This document shows, piece after piece, positions 57,216-64,000 of a DNA stretch of 64,000 nucleotides. Both the position numbers and the translations under genes were made by a program. Origin of the DNA: Flaccisagitta enflata (Eukaryota; Chaetognatha; Sagittoidea; Aphragmophora); contig OZ231126.1 of the NCBI GenBank assembly GCA_965153355.1, forward strand, positions 62,000,001-62,064,000, read 5' to 3'. Numbering within the stretch: position 1 is the stretch's first letter; every line of letters begins with the position of its first letter. Below the pieces are notes generated by a model, which saw only the letters and a list, made by a program, of their open reading frames with translations, was not told the origin of the DNA and did no database searches.

Positions 57216-57388
57216 GCCCAAAAATGATAAAAATCAAAGATAATCAATCAATTGTTGTATTAGTAATAAAACTTTTTAAGCTGACATAACCTGACATTCT
57301 TTGTCATGCTTCTACACAACCTAGGAATGCCTAAAAAATGTTATAGTTAGCAAACAGAACTTAGCACATACAGGCTTCTAATTGTTGC
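57216..57388. other. 3' flank of the ROCO gene
   Basis: AT-rich. On the minus strand this is the 3' UTR or downstream region. I cannot fix a polyadenylation site. Confidence 0.4.
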
Positions 57389-60300
57389 CTAGACAAAGAG
57401 CTTGGCTCTTTGCGCTGGATCTTTTGGATTAAGGGCCTTCAACTCGCACGATTCATTTTTGAAAACTGAGCCTATGCTGACTTGTGTATTGACTTTTGCC
57501 TTGCCATTGAAAAGCCAAAGTTCCGGATCCTTCACCACATCTTGAACAAACTTTTCAACTTCTAGAAATTGGTCACTGGAGCAGAATGTGTTTTCTACGG
57601 TCTGCTCGAATGTTTCAATCTGAACCTTAATCTTCCACTCGCTGATATGGAACAGATGGGTCAATCTCGTGTCAAGATTGAGTTCTGTTATGTGGGTGGG
57701 TGAGGTTAGTAGGATCTCATCTGGACTGGCTGCTTCTTCAACTCCTTTGTAGACAATCTTTCCCTGGAAATGAGGGGAAAGTTGGAAGACATCCACGACC
57801 TTTAGCCTCAGGAATTCCACCTCATTGGACTTTTTGGGGTTCTTCTTTTGCTGTTCGGCCATGTCAAAATAGAAAATTGATTCTTCATCGGTTCCATCAA
57901 GTTTCTGGACATTGACTCGCAGCAGAGGCTGTGATGGTTTCAATGACTTATCATCATTAAAGGCTTTGGCTTCCATCTCTAAGAAGGCATTTGCAAACGC
58001 AAGTAGAGAGACATTTGTGGAGAGCAAAAGGTGAACTCTGCAGGCAAAGCAATGCATGATGAACCACTCAAAGGTCGATCGAATTTCCGACCAAAACTTG
58101 TCATCTAGTACATCACCATCTTCATGCGCGACCATGTTTCGAGCAATTCTGACCATTGCAGTTACACTGCACGGAACTCCTGTACATTCTTGGCTGTTTC
58201 CCGAATATTTGTCCAGAATAAGCTTCATAGGAGCAGTCCATTCTCCTTTGGTGACAATTGCGCTATTCTTTTCGAGAAGTGCAAAGCTCCTATTGTATGT
58301 CGCTGACAATAAAAAGCACTTGCCTTTGCAGCTCTCTTTGTGTGTGCATTTACCAATGTTCTCAAAATACTGTCTCACTGGGCGAACAAAATTTGAAAAC
58401 TTATCCCGATTATTTCGACAAAAAGCGGGCAAATATTCTAGGGAAACTTCAATGCTTTCCTTTTCAACAGGCTGTTTGGCAATGACTGATAGAATGACGC
58501 TTGTTTCCAGAAAATTGGCACAAGCTTCTCCATGGACGTCCTGTTCTATCAAAAGTGGAGATTGACAATGACCATGTCTCGGATGGAAGATATCCATGAT
58601 TTTGACTGCAAATTGACTTGGAAAGCAGTACTTTGGGTCGCACTTTAATTTCTTCATCCTTTTCCTCTTGTTTCTGGAGTCATCTTCCAGTGCATCTCCA
58701 TGAAAGGTTGGCTGTGGATCATAATCACCATGCTCACATTCCGGATCACCCACAGGACACACAAGTTGACATTCATCATCTGTGAGGTCAATCTTGGAAG
58801 AGATATCATTAAGAACGATCCACGCAACATCGTGTAGGATGGTGTCCTCTTTGAGCTTGACCATGAGTTTCAAACGGTTATTGCTTGAGGATTCTGGTTT
58901 ATAGATTGCAACATCAAAGTGACCAGCCCTAGCCACATATGCGTCTTCTCTTGTGTGGAGCACCAACTGATCCCCTACAATTGATGCAAGCCTCTGCATG
59001 ACTGATGTAGTCACAGAGCAACTTTTGGCAAATGTCTTCTTGCAAATTTTTGATTCACAAGTAAAGAGTACAGTGAGATTGAACGATGAATAAGTCGCAG
59101 TATTTCTCTCAATGAAGGTCTGAGTATCCATGCCATCTACTTTTTCAAAGACCAAATGAGGTATGAAATACATCTTCATACCGAGAATTTTCTGATCCAT
59201 TAAAGTGATGATGTTCATGTGAGAGAGAATAGCAAGAAGAGATTCCATCAGCATCTCGGACGCTGGATCATTTGGGTTTAAGTCCATATTGTCAAAACCA
59301 ATATTTAAGCCTTCAGCAGATCCTTTCAGCTCTTTGTGAAGATGTGCAAACATGCACTTGATGAGGGAATGGGGAAGTTGACCATCTCTGTACTTTTTCA
59401 ACAGAATTTCTTTGTCATTGGGTTGTAATGATAGAAAATCTGCAAGATTTCCGAGGAGCCCTGGCATCTCATGGTAAAAAAGACTCTTCATCACAATAGC
59501 CAATTTTTCAATTTTGTGGAAAATGACTAGGCTGCTTACATGCCAAATAATGTTTCCTCTGACATTGAGAGCTTTCAGCATCTCAGTGATGTCATAATCG
59601 GTCAGTGATGTTGCAAAGGCTCGCAAATCATCCAATCTGACATATGGCTTGTTCTGATTTTGACTCAACAGCCAATCAGAAGCTTCCTCCCAACTCTCTT
59701 GCAACATGACCTTGGGCAAGTTAGAAATGGCCTTTTGCAAATTGGACTCAAAAGTGTCAAAACCCTCACGGCTGTAAGAACTCACAAACGATATACAATC
59801 TGTATTGAAAACGGGAGGATTTTTCACTTTGTGAACTTGATTGCTCAGCCTCCTCTCCAGATCCTTCTTCTGCTCTTCCAATTTGGCCAATTCTTCAGAA
59901 TTACCTTCCCTGACTGCTGCAATATCAGCCTCAATCTCAGCCAGTTTTTGCTTCATCCGCTGTGCTCTCTCCGTACGGATTTCCAATGGTTTTCCCATTC
60001 TTGAATCCAAAAATGCCAACAGTTGGGATTCAAGCTCTTCAATTCTTGACTGCCTTACCTTTTCATCGATCAAGTCAATCTTTGATACAACAAACAGAAA
60101 ATGTGGGCTGTCGGCTCCATCGAGGATCTTTTCTACCCAGATCCAGGCACGCTCATAGAGTGATTCATCATCTTTGAAATCATCGGGGTTCAGTAGACAG
60201 ATATGAAGGCCATGATCTCTGCACAAAACTGCGAGAGCTGACTCGTACTCTTTGTGACCTCCTAAATCAATGACTTTGACCCTCATGCCATTTAAATAAG

Positions 60301-60735
60301 CTATATAAACATCAAAAGCTTGTGTGCGATCTTTTAGTTTGATCTCTACCGCAGAGGTGATCTTACCGGCGAAGCAAAGCCCGAGCGATGTTTTACCTGC
60401 TTCTTGCCTGCCAATGATTACGATGGTTATTTCCTCGGCATCGATCATGGAATTTGCATAAGTGGTCAAGTAGTTGATGATGGCATCTTTTCCCTCATCA
60501 AAAACGTGCTTTGGGGGATAGATCAATGGGTTGTTGTTGAGAAAATCAATGTAACCTCCCTGTTGCAGAAATTCTAACATCTCCTTTTGGGACAACTCTT
60601 CGATTTGGTTGTTGTCCAAATAGAGGTTGAGTGAAGGTCGCAGAATCGATGGATGAATTGATTTGATGGAACAATCACGTGCTCTTAATTCCCGCAGCGG
60701 CGATGAAGGAGGAATCGCAGGCAGATATGTCAACT
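57389..60735 (-). CDS. ROCO protein (LRR-Roc-COR with HEPN-like and ubiquitin-like C-terminus), last exon
   Basis: One 1115-codon open stretch entered from an intron: acceptor TTACTATTCTTTTCAG, exon start 60735, stop TAG at 57389. Residues 1-75 hold LRR-type segments (LRELRARDC, LNLYLDNNQIEEL, YIDFLNNNPLIYPP). Roc GTPase: P-loop GRQEAGKTS at 108-116, switch II DLGG at 156-159, G4-like SKID at 217-220. A Glu/Lys coiled-coil insert (245-300) precedes a G5-like SSYSREG. COR spans about 345-535 (WHVSSLVIFHKIEKL). There is no kinase domain. Cys/His-rich patches lie at 655-725. At 775-895 a helical segment holds RNMVAH (R865-x4-H870), like the catalytic motif of HEPN domains of the DZIP3 type. 1035-1100 resembles a ubiquitin fold (ELWLFNGKAKVNTQVSIGSVF). 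Likely a signalling or innate-immune type GTPase. Upstream exons are not identified. Confidence 0.85.
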
Positions 60736-61400
60736 CTGAAAAGAATAGTAAAGATGGGTAAGGGAAGGGAGGAATTCATCATTAATACAATTCCCTTTGT
60801 TCACTAGCATGTAGTTGACTCAGTGGCCATGACAGGGCGATCAAAGGCAGAAATGTTGACTCTGACAAAAAAAAGTTTAGACGGAAAATGGAAGGAAGGA
60901 ATTCATCTTTACTTCATTCCTATTTATTATTTTGCATGAAATTGCCAATCATATCTCTGCAATTGACTCAGTGGTGATAAAGCAGGAATTGCAGGCAGAA
61001 ATTTTAACTCTGAAATAAAAGTCAAGGTGGAAAAGGGAAGGAAGGAATTTGTCATTGATATAAGGCTCTTTGTTCATTTGCATGTAGTTGACTCAGTGGC
61101 TATAACAGAGTAATTGATGGAAGAAGTGTTGACTCTGACAAAAGAAAGTTAGACATACAGTAAAATGAAAGGAAGGAATTCATCATTACTCTATTCCTAT
61201 TTGTTACTTTGCATGAAATTGAACATCATATCTCTGCAATTGACTCTGTGGTGATAAAGCTGGAATCGCAGACAGATATGTCAACTCTGAAATTAAAGCA
61301 AAGGAGGAAAAGGGAAAGAAGGAATTCATCATTAATACAATCTGTTGGCATGCAATAGACTAGAGATAATTGCTGGCAGAAGTGTCAACCATGATAATAA
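60736..61400 (-). pseudogene. Tandem partial copies of the LRR exon with splice acceptors
   Basis: Six related blocks occur at about 60735, 60858, 61010, 61134, 61285 and 61388 (minus-strand exon starts). Each has an acceptor-like tract then (A)GAGT followed by LRR-like coding, e.g. LTYLPAIPPSSPLREL (real exon), LKFLPAIPALSPLSQL, LTYLSAIPALSPQSQL. Spacing alternates near 124 and 151 bp, so the unit is a dimer of about 275 bp. The second and fourth blocks are more diverged and the fourth carries an in-frame stop. They look like decayed or alternative LRR exons upstream of the used one. Confidence 0.65.
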
Positions 61401-61799
61401 AGAGGATAAAGGGAATTCATCATCAATACTTGGATTTTCTCTGTCTATTTTTACGCCATTGCATTCACTGCACAATCAATCATGATCGAGAGAAAATTTA
61501 CAAGGTCAACAACTTTAAGTTGTTTGCGAGACATGAACAACTAAATTGACCAGCTAAATTTCTTTATGTTTGCTTTATCAAAATCTGTTGGAATTGACGG
61601 CTGCGGCGGCGACTAAGGAGTGGACGACGTCAATGGACGGCTAAAACGCCAAATCAAACTCGAAATCTTGCCTTTGGAAGAATCTGTCCTCCGTCGATCT
61701 CACCCTCCTCTGAGACTTAATAAGCAGCTTCCCTTAGTGAAAGTCGTGAACAACGCAGCAACGTTAACAAGAAAACTGAACGGGAAAAGTATAAAAAAC
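61401..61799. other. Flank with a possible coding segment
   Basis: On the plus strand 61620-61800 is open and protein-like (LKRQIKLEILPLEESVLRRS, LPLVKVVNNAATLTRK), ending in a family 1 element. No splice evidence; it may be a 5' region or an exon of another gene. Low confidence. Confidence 0.25.
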
Positions 61800-61900
61800 A
61801 AGGCCGGATACACGGCTGCCGAAGTCGCGTGCGGGTAGGCAGGGGCCGTGCGGGTGGGCAGGGGCCGTATCTGAGGTCACTAAGACATGGAGCCGGTAAA
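61800..61900 (-). mobile_element. Family 1 distal end, hairpin end lost
   Basis: ACAAGGCCGGATACACGGCT, GAAGTCGCGTGCGGGTAGG, CAGGGGCC, with GTGCGGGTGGGCAGGGGCC duplicated, then GAGGTCACTAAGACATGGAG. No hairpin end follows. Confidence 0.65.
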
Positions 61901-62913
61901 ATGGCGTGTTTGAAGGACCAGTTTGTTTTGCACCGTGAAATCGGGTAAAAGAAGCGCTTTTTTTCGGCTGGAAACTTAATGGCGGTGCTTATTAGATGTG
62001 CTCCACCAATGATAATTCAACTTCAGCCCTTTTTTTGGACTTAGATAAGGTATTCTGTTTAAGGAAACATCCAAAATGAAAAAAAATTCAAATAAAGCCA
62101 TGACAATTCTTTGAAAACGTAACATTTCACGATGTCATGTTGACAACAATGGTCATTGATGTCCTCATTTTTTTGGTCGAATCCCTCAAAGTACCTATCA
62201 AGATATGACAAGAACTTTTTTGACCGTTAGATTTCAATTTAAAGCCGCTAAATAAAAATAAACACAAAAAATGTCAGTTGACAATTGAATGTTTGAAAAA
62301 TTGACAAAATATTTTTCTTGGTTAAAAAACCCTACTTCCTGTCACCGTAGCAACTTGAGATTTTAGGACAATGTAAAATATTGCCTGAGGTTGCTCCATG
62401 TCAAATTTTATAAAAATTGGTCAACATTAAGTGGGGTTTTCACTTCAATTTGTGTTAATTTGGAAGAAATTTTTAATTTTAGAAAAAAACATCTCCAGAG
62501 CGGGAAGACGCCGTTCTCCATTTAGGTACTACTTTTTGCATTTTTGAAAACATACGTTTCTCAAAAATTGATTTTGGAAGGTCTGTATGTTTTCAGATTT
62601 CTTTATTTTGCATCCCCTATGCAAAACGGCGTCTTCCCGTGAAGGTTGTTGAAGGTAAGAAATTTGATGTTTATTCTGCATCAACATTAAAACAAAGACA
62701 ACCTTCAAAGCTCATTTGAAATCATGTTTTCTGGCTTTTGAACGTTCAATAAAAAGTCAAGAATGAAGCTTTTATTCTACTATCTTGCTCGGACTCAACT
62801 GTGGCACTAACAGCAGCAACAGCAGCAACCCCAGCAGCAATAATGTCGAAGATGATAGATTCACATGAATTAGGACACTTGGGTCTACGAAGATGAAGGG
62901 GGAGAAGAAACAA
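61901..62913. other. AT-rich stretch with one inverted repeat
   Basis: GAGCGGGAAGACGCCGTTCT at 62497 pairs with AACGGCGTCTTCCCGTG near 62624, a small foldback of about 145 bp. A (CAG)-like run lies at 62805-62835. No gene. Confidence 0.5.
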
Positions 62914-63060
62914 ACAAGGCCGGATACACGGCCACCAGTTGCAAACGGGTGGGCAGGGGCGGAAATGCGCGTTTTCCCACTTTTCAACTAGAGCGTGACG
63001 GACCAATGGACCGACAGACTGACGGACAAAGCCTCTTAGAGTTGCGTGTCCGCAACTAAA
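62914..63060 (-). mobile_element. Family 1 element, complete type copy
   Basis: ACAAGGCCGGATACACGGCC, ACCAGTTGCAAACGGG, TGGGCAGGGGCGG, GCGCGTTTTCCCACTTTTCA, GGACCAATGGACCGACAG, ACAAAGCCTCTTAG and the hairpin AGTTGCGTGTCCGCAACT (63040-63057), then AAA. Stem arms and distal GTTGCA share the TTGC variant. Confidence 0.85.
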
Positions 63061-63063
63061 TAT

Positions 63064-63066
63064 GGA

Positions 63067-63110
<44 letters not shown>

Positions 63111-63400
63111 GGAAGAAGAAGAAGATGAAGAAGAAGAAGAAGAAGAAGAAGAAGAAGGAGAAGAAGAAGGAGAAGAAGAAGAAGAAGAAGAAGAAGAAGA
63201 AGAAGAAGAAGAAGAAGAAGAAGAAGAAGAAGAAGAAGAAGAAGAAGAAGAAGAAGAAGGAGAAGAAGACAGACGTATGGAAGGAAAAGAAAACAGAGGT
63301 ATGGAAGGAGAAGGAGAAGGAGAAGGAGAAGGAGAAGAAGGAGAAGAAGGAGAAGGAGAAGGAGGAAGTGGAGGAGGAGGAAGAGAAGATAAAGAAGGAG
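63064..63400. repeat. (GAA)n and (GGAGAA)n microsatellite
   Basis: Pure and interrupted purine arrays beginning within about 5 bp of the family 1 end. Glu/Lys and Ser ORFs over it are artefacts. Confidence 0.97.
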
Positions 63401-63736
63401 GAGAGGAACAGGGAGAGAGAGAAGATATAGTTACGAAAAAGTTGAAAAGGAATTTGAATTTTGACCGGAAAAAAAGGAAATAAAAAACATCAACCATGAC
63501 CAATCATTGAATAGCGGCATTTTATGTACATGTGTAAAGAAGCGAACCGCTGGGAGAGTCTAAAAAGGGGTATTACCCTGCACCTTTCAATGATTTTGGA
63601 AAAAGTTGATCTTTTGAATTTTTTTTTCTTGAGCTTAAGTGGAAAGGCATAAACGATTTCTAACAAAAGGAACCGCAAGACAACTACTGTCTTCCTCAAT
63701 ATTTCATCAGTTTTTAATGTTTAAGCATATAGTTTA

Positions 63737-64000
63737 CTTACAGTACGAGAATCGAAGAATTGACCAACTCCAGGGAAGCGATATCTGCCAAACCGCTAGG
63801 AATCAAACTAAAATTTATTACCCCATTATCCACCTATAGGTCCTCTATATTGCATAAGGTTTTGGAGCGAATCCGAGAATTTAATTTTTTTTTTTACAAA
63901 AAATTTTTTTTCAGTTTTTTGCTGATTTTAATCACAAAAATTACACACGAAAAAAATTCTTTCATATATATATTAGTAAGACACATTTACATGAAATTCA
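63737..64000. mobile_element. Copy of the 22-kb palindromic repeat, cut by window end
   Basis: GAAGAATTGACCAACTCCAG, GGAAGCGATATCTGCC, AAACCGCTAGGAATC, CACCTATAGGTCCTC and ATTGCATAAGGTTTTGG are the reverse complement of 22330-22540 and parallel 20330-20430. Confidence 0.75.

Noticed and set aside
63036-63503. Poly-Glu/Lys and poly-Ser ORFs
   Set aside because: They are frames of the GAA/GGAGAA microsatellite.

Overview
This looks like nuclear DNA of an invertebrate animal. The coding segments are split by introns with GT/AG borders, it holds a full-length BEL/Pao LTR retrotransposon (a clade known only from Metazoa), and gene density is very low. About nine tenths of the window is repeat-derived: long pure microsatellites, minisatellites and many small non-autonomous DNA elements, often nested. 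I cannot name the species.

Layout. 1-9 kb: nested DNA elements, two with 8-bp target-site duplications (TSDs), and a 2.2-kb hairpin-ended element with a giant tetranucleotide core. 9.05-13.1 kb, minus strand: exons of an unrecognised membrane protein with two transmembrane segments. 13-30 kb: microsatellites, two more elements with 8-bp TSDs, palindromic complexes, a MITE with a 4-bp TSD, and a small LTR fragment. 30.8-35.5 kb: two copies of one hairpin-ended repeat, each carrying a different insertion, so each copy records the other's empty site. 36-38 kb: a MITE nested in a hairpin-ended element. 38.45-50.83 kb: a 12.4-kb BEL/Pao retrotransposon with LTRs about 2-3% different, a gag frame change, a UGA-CUAG stop before pol, and two extra unrecognised ORFs after pol. 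50.8-57 kb: repeats. 57.39-60.74 kb, minus strand: the last large exon of a ROCO protein (LRR, Roc GTPase, COR) with a HEPN-like segment carrying R-x4-H and a ubiquitin-like C-terminus. Partial copies of its LRR exon lie in tandem just upstream. 61.8-64 kb: further repeats.

The most distinctive signal is a dispersed element family (here family 1), with about 20 copies or fragments. One end is a short hairpin; the other carries a third copy of the hairpin's distal arm. The core is a freely varying array, usually GTCC/GGTC-like. The stem sequence differs between copies, but arms and third copy change together. A second family (family 2) has inverted arms around a roughly 20-bp minisatellite that differs in each copy. 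Together they account for much of the tandem repeat content.

All coordinates and motifs were read by eye. Splice sites, boundaries and domain assignments are inferences unless described as directly visible.
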